64,000 bases of DNA from NCBI RefSeq assembly GCF_000244975.1, contig NZ_CM001440.1, forward strand, positions 1,105,538 to 1,169,537. The letters are read 5' to 3'. Position numbers and translations under genes: made by a program. The DNA is from Saccharomonospora cyanea NA-134. Its GTDB lineage: Bacteria; Actinomycetota; Actinomycetes; Mycobacteriales; Pseudonocardiaceae. Below are positions 8,362 through 17,124 of this stretch, piece by piece. Under the pieces are notes generated by a model. The model had not been told where the DNA came from and ran no database searches. It saw only the letters and a program-made list of their open reading frames with translations. Each line of letters begins with the position of its first letter. Positions within the stretch are counted from its first letter, which is position 1.

Positions 8362-8477
8362 TAGAGGGTAGATCGAAAGCCTAAGGATGGCACTCGTGTT
8401 CGCCATAGCAGCGATGGGGGCCAGAACAGTGAGCCGGACTAGGCCGTCCGGATTACGCGCTCGATTTCAGTGAGTGA

Positions 8478-9236
8478 TCAGTGAGCGGTCGTGGTCGTCC
8501 CGGACAGCGCCGGGGACGACGTGAGGTCTGCTCGGCTCGTCGTGGTGGTGAACGTCGTCGGGGCGGCCGACGTGGACGAGCCACCGCCAGCCCCGTTCTC
8601 CGAACTAGTAGGAGGACTGCTGCTGTCCCCAGTGTCGCCGTCTCCCGGGTTCGTGCTGCCGTCATCGTCACCGGGGTCTGTGGGGCCACTACCGTCGTCA
8701 GGGGGTGGGGTGTCGTCGCCGTCGTCGGGAGGATCGCCTGGTTGAGGGCCGGGCTTGTTGTCTGTCGGCTCCGGATTCGGCTGCTCGCCGTCGTCGCCAC
8801 CACCGCCGGTGCCGTCGTCGTTGTCACCGCCGTTGCCGGGCGAGTTGCGTGTCGGCTCGTGTTGCGAGGGCGTGTGGACGGTTGTGCGCCGGTTGCCGTT
8901 CTCGTCGGTGGTGATGATCGTCGTCGGTGAGCCGGACGAGGTGGGCATCTCACCGGTGACCGCCACGCCGTCGATCACGACCGTGGCCTCGGCGGGCACG
9001 GCCTGGCCCGGCACGAGTTCCGTCGGCCCGCCGCCGCCGGTGGAGCGGCCGGTCTGCGTGGTCGGCGTGAGCTCGGAGGTCTCGGGCTGGATGACCTGCG
9101 CGACCGCCGCGAACGCCGTGCACAGCGCGAGGCCGCTGGCGGCGAGGGCGAGGTAACCGGTGCGGTGCAGCCGTCCCGCGAACTCGCGGGGCGGCGCGAC
9201 CTGGTCGCGTGGTGGCTGCCCTGGCGAGGTGGTCAT
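8478..9236 (-). CDS. Single-pass membrane protein with long disordered Gly/Asp/Pro/Thr tail
   Basis: A 252-residue protein I cannot assign to a family. A short cytoplasmic start is followed by one transmembrane helix (TGYLALAASGLALCTAFAAV, about residues 27-46). Residues from about 110 on are extracellular low-complexity sequence rich in Gly, Asp, Pro, Thr and Ser, possibly a cell-wall-spanning linker. ATG 9236 has an AAGGAG site and a GATACT -10-like box is about 55 bp upstream. The gap 8362-8477 between this gene and the ROK operator holds only a weak 6-bp hairpin (CCGGAC 8434-8439 with GTCCGG 8446-8451). Confidence 0.65.
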   Translation of the reverse strand: MTTSPGQPPRDQVAPPREFAGRLHRTGYLALAASGLALCTAFAAVAQVIQPETSELTPTTQTGRSTGGGGPTELVPGQAVPAEATVVIDGVAVTGEMPTSSGSPTTIITTDENGNRRTTVHTPSQHEPTRNSPGNGGDNDDGTGGGGDDGEQPNPEPTDNKPGPQPGDPPDDGDDTPPPDDGSGPTDPGDDDGSTNPGDGDTGDSSSPPTSSENGAGGGSSTSAAPTTFTTTTSRADLTSSPALSGTTTTAH

Positions 9237-9363
9237 GCGACTCCTTCGGAGATGCTTCGAGCCCCCGAGTGTTCGCGCGGCACAGTATCACCGGGGCGAA
9301 TCCGGTCGCGAACGCACTCACCCGTGCGAGTCGGACGGTCACGCGGGGACACGTTGCGGCACG

Positions 9364-9669
9364 ATGGGGAACGTGGCTGACGTGGCTGACGAGACCGGGA
9401 CCGCCCGCCTGACGGCGTGGGTGCACGGCATGGTCCAGGGAGTCGGATTCCGCTGGTGGACCAGGAGCCGGGCGCTGGAGCTCGGGCTCGTGGGCCGCGC
9501 GACGAACCTCTCGGACGGCCGGGTGGAGGTCGTCGCCGAGGGACCCCGCGACGCGTGCGAACGACTGCTGGCGGTTCTCCGCTCCGGAGAATCACCCGGT
9601 CGTGTGGAGCACGTGGCGGAGCTGTGGTCGGAGCCGCGCGGGGGACTGACGGGCTTCGTCGAGCGCTGA
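9364..9669 (+). CDS. acyP: Acylphosphatase
   Basis: A 101-residue enzyme hydrolysing acyl phosphates. The phosphate-binding loop VQGVGFRWW carries the catalytic Arg, and ATNLSDGRVEVVAEG carries the catalytic Asn. Length fits the family (about 90-100). I chose ATG 9364; a GTG three codons later is also possible. Next gene is smc after a 283-bp gap, a neighbour order common in actinobacteria. Confidence 0.93.
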   Translation: MGNVADVADETGTARLTAWVHGMVQGVGFRWWTRSRALELGLVGRATNLSDGRVEVVAEGPRDACERLLAVLRSGESPGRVEHVAELWSEPRGGLTGFVER

Positions 9670-9760
9670 CCCGGCTCGGTTCTGTCGTCCAGGCGGGCAG
9701 GACGGTCGGGTCGCGACCAAGCCGAGTGGTCCGCGGTGACCGAACGGTGTCAGGCACCGT

Positions 9761-9799
9761 GGTCCGTCGCCGGTCCGTCGCCGGTCCGTCGCCGGTCCG
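9761..9799 (+). repeat. Tandem 11-bp repeat upstream of smc
   Basis: GGTCCGTCGCC is repeated exactly three times (9761-9771, 9772-9782, 9783-9793) followed by a partial copy (GGTCCG). It lies midway between acyP and smc. A small hairpin (ACGGTG-TCAGG-CACCGT, 9744-9760) precedes it. The rest of the 283-bp gap contains a TAGCAT box near 9873 that could be the smc promoter -10, and the CAGTG-CGAA-CACTG hairpin near 9900. Confidence 0.85.
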
Positions 9800-9952
9800 C
9801 GCGGAACCCCTACGTCTTCTCTCTCCTGCCACGCCGACGCCCGCCTACCACGGGCGTGACCGGCTCGCCGGTAGCATCGTCCGATCGGACAGTGCGAACA
9901 CTGCCCGCGGACGCCGGACGAGAGCAGTCGGTACGGGAAAGGTCTACGCCGC

Positions 9953-12900
9953 GTGCACCTGAAAAGCTTGACGCTCAAGGGCTTCAAGTCCTTCGCGTCG
10001 GCGACCACCCTGCGGTTCGAACCCGGAATCACGTGCGTCGTCGGCCCCAACGGTTCCGGTAAGTCGAACGTGCTGGACGCGCTGCGGTGGGTGATGGGCA
10101 CACAGGGGGCCAAGGACCTGCGCGGCGGAAAGATGGAGGACGTCATCTTCGCCGGCACCGCGGGACGTGCCCCGCTCGGCCGTGCCGAGGTGACGCTGAC
10201 CATCGACAACGCCGACGGTGCGCTGCCCATCGAGTACACCGAGGTGTCGATCACGCGCCGCATGTTCCGCGACGGCGCGAGCGAGTACGAGATCAACGGC
10301 AGCACGTGCCGCCTGCTCGACATCCAGGAACTGCTGTCCGACTCCGGTATCGGCCGGGAGATGCACGTCATCGTGGGGCAGGGGCAGCTCTCGGAGATCC
10401 TCCAGGCCAAGCCGGAGGAGCGCCGGGCCTTCATCGAGGAGGCCGCCGGTGTGCTCAAGCACCGCAAGCGCAAGGAGAAGGCGCTGCGCAAGCTCACCGC
10501 GATGCAGGCGAATCTCGACCGCCTGAACGACCTCACCGCGGAGCTGCGCCGCCAGCTCAAGCCACTCGGCAAGCAGGCCGAGATCGCCCGCCGGGCACAG
10601 GCGGTGCAGGCGGAACTGCGCGACGCGAAGCTGCGGCTCTACGCCGACGACCTGGTGACACAGCGCCGCGAGATCGAGAAGGACGAGGCAGACGAGAAGG
10701 CCGCCCGCGCCCGCCGTGCCGAGGTGGAGCGGACGCTGGAGTTCGTCATGTCGGAGCAGGCCGAGCTGGAGGAGACACTCGCCGAGGACGCGCCGAAGCT
10801 GAACGCCGCGCAGGACACCTGGTACCGGCTGTCGGCGCTGGCCGAGCGGCTGCGCGGCACCGTGCGCCTGGCGGCCGAGCGCAGGCGGCACCTGTCCGCC
10901 GACGTGGACACCGGTGGCACGGGCCGGGACCCGGAGGAACTGCTCGCCGAGGCCGAGCGCGTGGCCGAGCGGGAGGCCGAACTCACCGAGGCGGTGTCGC
11001 AGGCCCGCTCCGTGCTCGCCGAGGTGGTGGAACGCCGCGAGCACCTCGAACAGGTCGTGCAGGCGGCCGAACGCGCCCACCTGGCCGCCGTGAGGGCCAT
11101 CGCCGACCGCCGTGAGGGAATCGCCAAACTGTCGGGTCAGGTGGAGGCGCTGCGCAGCAAGAGCAACGCCACCGCCGAGGAGATCGACCGCCTCAGCAGC
11201 GGCATCTCCGACGCCGTGGCCCGCGCCGAGGCCGCCGCGGAGAGCGCGGAGGAGGCCCGCGCCGAGGGCGGTGTCGAGGACTCCGACGACGAGGCCCTGC
11301 GGACCCGCCACGAGCACGCGATCGAGGCTCACAAGGCCGCGAAGGCCCGAGTCGAGGAACTCGTCAAGGCGGAACGCGCCGCCGAGCGCGACATCGCGTC
11401 GGAGAAGGCACGGGTCGACGCGCTGTCGATGGGGCTGACCCGCAAGGACGGTGCGGGAGCGCTGCTCGGGGCCGCCGACGACCTTCCGGGGCTGCTGGGC
11501 TCCGTGGCCGCGCTGCTCACGGTCGACGCCGGGTACGAGGTGGCGCTCGCCGCCGCGCTCGGTCCCGTGGCCGACGCCGTGGCCGTGGCGCAGGGTGACA
11601 ACGCGATCGCCGCGCTGCGTTACCTCAAGGACAACGACGCCGGGCGGGCGGGGCTGCTGGTGGGTGGTTCGGCGACAGACGACGACCCCGAGGGCTGGCC
11701 CGGACTGCCCGAGGGCGCACGGTGGGCTCGCGAGGTGGTCGCCGCGCCCGAGGCACTGCGCCCCGCCGTCGAACACGCGCTGCGCCGGGTCGCGGTGGTG
11801 CCGTCGCTGGAGGACGCCCGCACGCTCGTGGCGGCACACCCGGACGTCACGGCCGTCACCGGGGACGGCGACGTGCTCGGCGCGCACTGGGCGACGGGTG
11901 GCTCCGCCCGCGACGAGAGCGTCATCGAGGTGCAGGCCGCGGTCGACGAGGCGCAGGACCGCCTCGCCGCGGCCGAGCGCGCGCTGGAACGCACGGCCGC
12001 GGAACTCGAAGGGGCCCGAGCCGAGCAGCAGGACCGCCGCGCCGAACTCGAACAGGCCAAGGAGGGGCTGAACGAGGCCAAGGTGCGCAGGGCCCGCTCC
12101 ACGGAACGCCTGTCGAGTCTGGAGAAGGCCGCCCGCTCCGCGCAGGCGGAGGTCGAACGCCTCAGTGCCCAGCGCGAGAAGGTGGAGCGCACTCGCGAGG
12201 ACGTCCTCGCGCAGTTGGCGGAGCTGGAGGAACGGCTCGCGGCGGTCGCCGAGCAGCCGGTGGATACCGACATCGACACGAGCGAACGCGACGAGGCCGC
12301 CGAAGCGCTGTCCGAGGTGCGGCAGGAGGAGATGGACTCCCGCCTCGCTCTGCGTACCGCCGAGGAACGCGCCCGGAGCATCGCGGGGAAGGCCGACTCG
12401 CTGAGGCGCGCGGCCGAAGCCGAGCGTCAGGCGCGGGAGCGAGCCGAGAAGGCGCGCATCGCGCGGGAGCGGGGCGCGGCGATCGCGGCGGCCGTCGTGG
12501 CCGGCGGCGAGACCGCGCTCGACCGCATCGAGACGTCGTTGCAGCGAGCCGCCGCCGAACGCGACGCCGTCCAGGCCCGCCGCGAGCACACCGAGCAGGC
12601 GTTGAACCAGGTGCGCAACCGGGTGCGGGAGCTGACGGTGGAGCTGGAGAAGCTCACGGACGCGGTGCACCGGGACGAGGTGCTGCGGGCCGAACAGCGG
12701 CTGCGCCTCGAACAGCTCGAAACCAGGATCACGGAGGAGTTCGGGATCGCGCTCGACGACCTCGTGGCCGAGTACGGGCCGGACGTGCCCGTGCCCCCCG
12801 GCCCCGGCGAGGTGGCCGAGTACGAGGCCGCGAAGGAACGCGGCGAGACGGTGATGGAGCCCCAGCCGATCCCCTACGACCGCGCCACGCAGGCACGTCG

Positions 12901-13552
12901 CGCCAAGCGCGCCGAGCGCGACCTCGCCCAGCTCGGCAAGGTCAACCCGCTGGCGCTGGAGGAGTTCGCCGCGCTGGAGGAGCGCTACAAGTTCCTGTCC
13001 ACCCAGCTCGAAGACCTCAAGGAGACCCGCAAGGACCTGCTCACCGTCGTCAAGGAGGTCGACGACAAGATCCTGGAGGTCTTCACCGAGGCGTACCACG
13101 ACGTGGCGCGCGAGTTCGAGACCGTGTTCTCCGTGCTGTTCCCCGGGGGTGAGGGGCGCATGGTGCTCACCGAGCCGGGTGACATGCTCACCACGGGCGT
13201 CGACGTGGAGGCACGCCCGCCGGGCAAGAAGGTCAAGCGGCTGTCCCTGCTGTCCGGCGGGGAGAAGTCGCTGGTGGCGGTGGCGATGCTCGTGGCGATC
13301 TTCCGCGCGCGGCCCTCGCCGTTCTACGTCATGGACGAGGTCGAGGCCGCGCTCGACGACACCAACATGCGCAGGCTCATCGGTCTGCTGGAGCAGCTGC
13401 GGGAGAGTTCGCAGCTGATCATCATCACGCACCAGAAGCCCACGATGGAGATCGCGGACGCGCTCTACGGCGTGAGCATGCAGGGCGACGGCATCACCAA
13501 GGTGATCTCGCAGCGACTGCGCTCACCCGACGCTGTGGAGCAGCCGGCGTAG
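9953..13552 (+). CDS. smc: Chromosome segregation protein SMC
   Basis: A 1199-residue SMC ATPase, full length, that forms the condensin-like complex organising and segregating the nucleoid. The N-terminal head has MHLKSLTLKGFKSF and Walker A GPNGSGKS (31-38). Two long coiled-coil arms flank a hinge near residues 500-660 (LLGSVAALLTVDAGYEVALA opens it). The C-terminal head has the ABC signature LSGGEKS near 1100 and Walker B YVMDEVEAALDD. Start is GTG 9953, with AAAGG about 11 bases upstream. In many actinobacteria ftsY follows directly; here 5 kb of minus-strand genes intervenes. Confidence 0.97.
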   Translation: MHLKSLTLKGFKSFASATTLRFEPGITCVVGPNGSGKSNVLDALRWVMGTQGAKDLRGGKMEDVIFAGTAGRAPLGRAEVTLTIDNADGALPIEYTEVSITRRMFRDGASEYEINGSTCRLLDIQELLSDSGIGREMHVIVGQGQLSEILQAKPEERRAFIEEAAGVLKHRKRKEKALRKLTAMQANLDRLNDLTAELRRQLKPLGKQAEIARRAQAVQAELRDAKLRLYADDLVTQRREIEKDEADEKAARARRAEVERTLEFVMSEQAELEETLAEDAPKLNAAQDTWYRLSALAERLRGTVRLAAERRRHLSADVDTGGTGRDPEELLAEAERVAEREAELTEAVSQARSVLAEVVERREHLEQVVQAAERAHLAAVRAIADRREGIAKLSGQVEALRSKSNATAEEIDRLSSGISDAVARAEAAAESAEEARAEGGVEDSDDEALRTRHEHAIEAHKAAKARVEELVKAERAAERDIASEKARVDALSMGLTRKDGAGALLGAADDLPGLLGSVAALLTVDAGYEVALAAALGPVADAVAVAQGDNAIAALRYLKDNDAGRAGLLVGGSATDDDPEGWPGLPEGARWAREVVAAPEALRPAVEHALRRVAVVPSLEDARTLVAAHPDVTAVTGDGDVLGAHWATGGSARDESVIEVQAAVDEAQDRLAAAERALERTAAELEGARAEQQDRRAELEQAKEGLNEAKVRRARSTERLSSLEKAARSAQAEVERLSAQREKVERTREDVLAQLAELEERLAAVAEQPVDTDIDTSERDEAAEALSEVRQEEMDSRLALRTAEERARSIAGKADSLRRAAEAERQARERAEKARIARERGAAIAAAVVAGGETALDRIETSLQRAAAERDAVQARREHTEQALNQVRNRVRELTVELEKLTDAVHRDEVLRAEQRLRLEQLETRITEEFGIALDDLVAEYGPDVPVPPGPGEVAEYEAAKERGETVMEPQPIPYDRATQARRAKRAERDLAQLGKVNPLALEEFAALEERYKFLSTQLEDLKETRKDLLTVVKEVDDKILEVFTEAYHDVAREFETVFSVLFPGGEGRMVLTEPGDMLTTGVDVEARPPGKKVKRLSLLSGGEKSLVAVAMLVAIFRARPSPFYVMDEVEAALDDTNMRRLIGLLEQLRESSQLIIITHQKPTMEIADALYGVSMQGDGITKVISQRLRSPDAVEQPA

Positions 13553-13675
13553 CGGGCGGTCTACGCCGATTCCTCGACGCTCCGAGCGATCCGGCGCGGC
13601 AGGGAACCGGCAGGAGCGCGATGCCGCGGGACGCGTGCCGGGAAGTCCGGTCGGCGAGGCCGACACCGCCACCGA

Positions 13676-14908
13676 TCAGTTGGCCACCTGCCGAGCGTGT
13701 TCCCCGATGCCGTGGGTGCGGTAGTGCGCACTGCGGACACCGAGCACGACGGCACCGAGCACGGTCGCGAACAGGGAGGCGAGCAACACCGCGCTCTTGG
13801 CGTGTTCGAGCATTCCCGGATGGCCGGTGTACGACAGCTCGCTGATCAGCAGTGAAACGGTGAAACCGATCCCGGCGAGCTGGGAGATACCCACGATGTC
13901 GGTCCAACTCAGGCTCGGGTCCAGCTCCGCCCGGGTGAGCTTCGTGGTCAACCACGCACCACCGGCGATACCGACGAGCTTGCCCACCACCAGGCCCGCG
14001 GTCACTCCGAGGGCCACGGTGTCGGTGAGCATGCTGGACCAGTCACCGAAGACGACGCCAGCGGAGAACAGTGCGAACACCGGCAAGGCCAGCCCCATCG
14101 CCCACGGCCGCAACACATGTTCGGCGCGGTGGCTGGGCGAGCTCTCCTCTCCGTTGTGAGGACGGGTCCGCATGAGCAGTCCCATCGCCACCCCGGCGAT
14201 GGTGGCGTGGATCCCGCTGGCGTGCACCAACGCCCAGATCACGACGGCCAGTGTCGCGTAGACGGTCCAGCTCGCCACCCGCCAGCGGCGCAACACCGCC
14301 GCCGGCCCGCGGCCACGCTGGAGATAGCCGAACACACCCAGCAACGCGGCTGCGGCCAGCATCGGCCCGAACGACAAGCTGTCGGTGTAGAACACCGCGA
14401 TCACGCTGATCGCCACCAGGTCGTCGACGATGGCCAAGGTCAGCAGGAACGTCCGCAGCGCCGGTGGCAGGAACCGCCCCACCACGGCCAGTACCGCGAT
14501 GGCGAACGCGATGTCGGTGGCCATGGGAATGCCCCACCCCTGCGCGGCCGGACCCTGTCCCAGGTTGATCGCCGCGAAGATGCCCGCTGGGAGGAGGGCA
14601 CCGCAGACGGCCGCGACGATCGGCAACAGCGCCCGCCTCGGGCGACGCAGCTCACCGTGCACGAACTCCTGCTTGAGCTCGTTGCCGACGATGAAGAAGA
14701 ACAGCGCCAGCAAGCCGTCGGCAGCCCACGCTTCGACCGGCAGGTTCAGGTGGAGCGACTCCGGGCCGAAACGGAATTCCCGAACACGCTCGTAGAGCTC
14801 TCCCCACGGCGAGTTCGCCCAGGTCAAAGCCACCACGGCCGCACCGATGAGGAGGAAGCCACCCACCGTGTCACGCCGCAGAGCGGCACCGAACCGAGAC
14901 AACAACAT
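13676..14908 (-). CDS. nhaA: Na+/H+ antiporter NhaA
   Basis: A 410-residue, roughly 12-helix inner-membrane antiporter that expels Na+ or Li+ in exchange for protons. Family motifs are intact: WANSPW near residue 31, GNELKQEFVHGEL near 75-87, GIPMATDIAFAIAVLAV near 126-142, and LAIVDDLVAISVIAV with the paired Asp residues of the ion site. The C-terminal GIGFTVSLLISEL helix is also present. It converges on smc with a 123-bp gap. Its 5' region (14909-15200) is long and strongly structured, suggesting RNA-level control. Confidence 0.95.
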   Translation of the reverse strand: MLLSRFGAALRRDTVGGFLLIGAAVVALTWANSPWGELYERVREFRFGPESLHLNLPVEAWAADGLLALFFFIVGNELKQEFVHGELRRPRRALLPIVAAVCGALLPAGIFAAINLGQGPAAQGWGIPMATDIAFAIAVLAVVGRFLPPALRTFLLTLAIVDDLVAISVIAVFYTDSLSFGPMLAAAALLGVFGYLQRGRGPAAVLRRWRVASWTVYATLAVVIWALVHASGIHATIAGVAMGLLMRTRPHNGEESSPSHRAEHVLRPWAMGLALPVFALFSAGVVFGDWSSMLTDTVALGVTAGLVVGKLVGIAGGAWLTTKLTRAELDPSLSWTDIVGISQLAGIGFTVSLLISELSYTGHPGMLEHAKSAVLLASLFATVLGAVVLGVRSAHYRTHGIGEHARQVAN

Positions 14909-14944
14909 GACAGATCAACCTTCGCGTCACGAATCCCCGGCTCG

Positions 14945-14964
14945 GCTTCCGGGCAGCCGGAAGC
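14945..14964. repeat. 8-bp hairpin in the nhaA leader
   Basis: GCTTCCGG (14945-14952), a 4-nt loop, and CCGGAAGC (14957-14964) form a perfect stem 37 bp upstream of the nhaA ATG. On the minus strand it lies between the structured leader and the ribosome-binding region (GAAGG), where a riboswitch expression platform would be expected. Confidence 0.55.
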
Positions 14965-15083
14965 GGAACGGGAAGCAGAGCCGGGAGAGCAGCCAAGAAC
15001 GGGACGGACGAAACGCGGCGGCGACAGGACGAGTCGCCACCGCACGACGGACGAGGCAGCGCCTACCGCCGAATCACTCCCGT

Positions 15084-15200
15084 GGTAACGGAGGGCAGCC
15101 TGCCAGTTCCCCATGAGCGTTCGTGCCCCAGGAGCTCAGCCACCCGTTGGTTCCGGGATGGCGCATCACGCCTTCCGGCGTCACCCTCCATCCAAGGAGG
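15084..15200 (-). ncRNA. Structured 5' leader of nhaA, candidate ion riboswitch
   Basis: Read on the minus strand, this segment packs several helices. GGATGG pairs with CCATCC (15193-15188 with 15161-15156), enclosing ACGCC-GGAA-GGCGT, a stem capped by a GNRA tetraloop (15181-15168). GAGGGT/GCCCTC pairing can join the two ends over about 95 nt (15188-15183 with 15096-15091). GAGC/GCTC and GGCA/TGCC helices lie between. Such a long, paired leader in front of nhaA recalls the Li+-sensing nhaA-motif riboswitches, but I could not compare it with the consensus. The upstream stretch 15201-15553, between this and the terminator, shows no gene; the nhaA promoter is presumably there. Confidence 0.45.
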
Positions 15201-15553
15201 AGCCAACAGTTCTGCCTGTGTGACGAAGGTTTTCGGCCAGCGCGGTGCGCGGGCCGCGCGACACCACTCATCGAGTGGCTCCGTGTGCCGCCCAATCGCA
15301 CCCGGGCGTCCGCGCTCCGCGCGGACATCGAGCTGACGGCTGAGGCGAACACGCGCCCAAACTACCATCAGCGAAACCGCGCACAAGACTCCTTCGCACC
15401 GCTCCGTCCCGGGCAAGTCCCAGCGCTGTCCCCGCCGGATCGCGGAGCCGGATCCCGTTCCCCAGCTTTCAGTGAGGCTGAACCCGCCGTCGTCCGTGGA
15501 GCAGGCTGTGGTCGAGCGTCGACGCCTCGTCCGACCGAGCGGCTGAGAACGAG

Positions 15554-15588
15554 AACGGCCGGGCATCCCGTTCAGATGCCCGGCCGTT
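15554..15588. terminator. Strong terminator hairpin after the symporter gene
   Basis: A perfect 14-bp stem with a 7-nt loop: left arm AACGGCCGGGCATC (15554-15567), right arm GATGCCCGGCCGTT (15575-15588). It lies 15 bp beyond the stop of the minus-strand symporter gene and is followed, in that direction, by a modestly T-containing CTCGTTCTC. It most likely ends the anmK-symporter transcript. Confidence 0.8.
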
Positions 15589-15603
15589 GCTCACCCGATC
15601 ACA

Positions 15604-17112
15604 TCAGGCCGTTTCCTTGACCCGGTCGAGCTCGTCGGGTCCGGCGGCCGCGGGGTGGCGCAGCGACAGCAGGCCACCGACCACGAGGGTCACGACGACG
15701 CCGAGCGGCACGTACCACGGGAAGGCCAGGCCGGCCTCCTCGCCGTCGACGGTGAACGTCACGCCGAGGATGAACACGGCAGCCACCACGATCGTGGCCA
15801 CGAACGCGATGATCGCGTCGGCCTGACGTGCCCTCTTGACGAGGATGCCGAGCGCGAAGGCACCCAGCAGAGCGCCGTAGGTGTAGCTGGCGATGCTCAG
15901 ACCGACCTCGACCACCGGCTGGTCGGTGCTCGTGAACATCGACGCGAAGATCACGAAAACGCCCGCCCAGATCAGTGTCCACAGCTTCGCCTGCTTGAGC
16001 ACCACCGAGTCCGGCAGTTCCTTCTTCGTCACCCGCTGGTAGATGTCGCTCACCGTGGAGGTCGACAGCGAGTTCAGCGACGACGAGATGGTGCTCATCG
16101 CGGCGGCCAGGATGCCCGCGATCAGCAGGCCCGACAGCCCCGCGGGCAGTTGCTCGACGATGAACTTCGGGAACAGCTCGTCGTTGGTCTGCAGGCCCAT
16201 CGAGGCCGGGTCGGCGCCGTCGTAGAACGACCACAGCATCGCGCCCACCAGCAGGAACAGCGCGAACTGGAAGAACACCACCACACCGCTGGCGATCACG
16301 GCCTTCTGGCTGTCGCGCACGTTCTTGCAGGCCAGCAGGCGCTGCACCATCAGCTGGTCGGAGCCGTGCGACGCCATCGCGAACAGCGCGCCACCCACGA
16401 CGGCGGTGACGAACGCGTACTGGTTGGTGATGACGTTGGACGAGAAATCGAAGAACTGGAGCTTGCCCTCGTCGGAGAGCGAGCCGAACCAGCCGTCGGG
16501 GAGTCGACCGGCGAGGATGAACACCGCGGCGACCGCGCCGATGCAGTAGATGCCCATCTGGACCACGTCGACCCAGATGACCGCCTTGATGCCGCCCAGG
16601 TAGGTGTAGACGACGGCGACCACGGCGATCGCCGCGATGATCACCCAGTAGGAGACGTCGAGGCCCAGCGCGGCGAGCACCATCTTGACCGGGATCGCGG
16701 TCGCGAACAGCCGCACACCGTCGGCGAGCAGCCGCGTGACCAGGAACGTCACCGACGCGGTGCCCTGCATACCCTTGCCGAACCGCTTGCCGAGGAAACC
16801 GTAGGCGCTCACGAGGTCACCCGCGTAGTAGCGCGGCAGCAGCACGAAGGCCACCAGGATGCGACCGATGAGGTAACCGATCGCGAGCTGCAGGTACGTG
16901 ACGTTGCCCAGGTAGGCCACGGTCGGCACGCTGATCACCGTCAGCGTCGACGTCTCCGTGGCGACGACGGAGAACGTCACCGCCCACCACGGCACCTGCC
17001 GGCTGCCCACGAAGTAGTCGGTCGAGGACTTCTGCTTGCCGCCGAGCAGAACGCCCAGCAGTGGCGACCCGACCAGGAATATCGCGATGATCGCGAGGTC
17101 CAGTGCGCGCAT
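15604..17112 (-). CDS. Sodium:solute symporter (SSS family), probable cell-wall sugar transporter
   Basis: A 502-residue, about 13-helix SSS-family permease. The first helix (LAIIAIFLVGSPLLGVLLGG), the STDYFVGSR loop, the conserved YLGGIKAVIWVDVVQ segment, and ASHGSDQLMVQRLLACK and AAAMSTISSSLNSLSTSTVSDIY are typical. Several SSS members carry sialic acid or sugars. It follows anmK by 12 bp and must be co-transcribed, so uptake of anhydro-N-acetylmuramic acid or a related sugar is a reasonable inference; the sequence alone does not fix the substrate. Confidence 0.85.
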   Translation of the reverse strand: MRALDLAIIAIFLVGSPLLGVLLGGKQKSSTDYFVGSRQVPWWAVTFSVVATETSTLTVISVPTVAYLGNVTYLQLAIGYLIGRILVAFVLLPRYYAGDLVSAYGFLGKRFGKGMQGTASVTFLVTRLLADGVRLFATAIPVKMVLAALGLDVSYWVIIAAIAVVAVVYTYLGGIKAVIWVDVVQMGIYCIGAVAAVFILAGRLPDGWFGSLSDEGKLQFFDFSSNVITNQYAFVTAVVGGALFAMASHGSDQLMVQRLLACKNVRDSQKAVIASGVVVFFQFALFLLVGAMLWSFYDGADPASMGLQTNDELFPKFIVEQLPAGLSGLLIAGILAAAMSTISSSLNSLSTSTVSDIYQRVTKKELPDSVVLKQAKLWTLIWAGVFVIFASMFTSTDQPVVEVGLSIASYTYGALLGAFALGILVKRARQADAIIAFVATIVVAAVFILGVTFTVDGEEAGLAFPWYVPLGVVVTLVVGGLLSLRHPAAAGPDELDRVKETA

Positions 17113-17124
17113 GGCTGTTGTCTC

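Noticed and set aside
8387-8473. A 28-codon frame starting MALVFAIAAMG, divergent from the ROK gene
   Set aside because: It has a weak AAGG near its ATG and a hydrophobic start, but no family, no conservation evidence and poor coding signal. Noted as possible only.
9761-9799. CRISPR array
   Set aside because: Units are 11 bp in direct contact, with no spacers and no cas genes.
9944-13432. A minus-strand open frame of 1162 codons opposite smc
   Set aside because: It mirrors the codon bias of smc, has no recognisable domain, and smc is certain. In high-GC DNA such antisense frames are common.
15063-15566. Open frames on both strands in the nhaA-symporter gap
   Set aside because: They overlap the structured leader and match no protein family.
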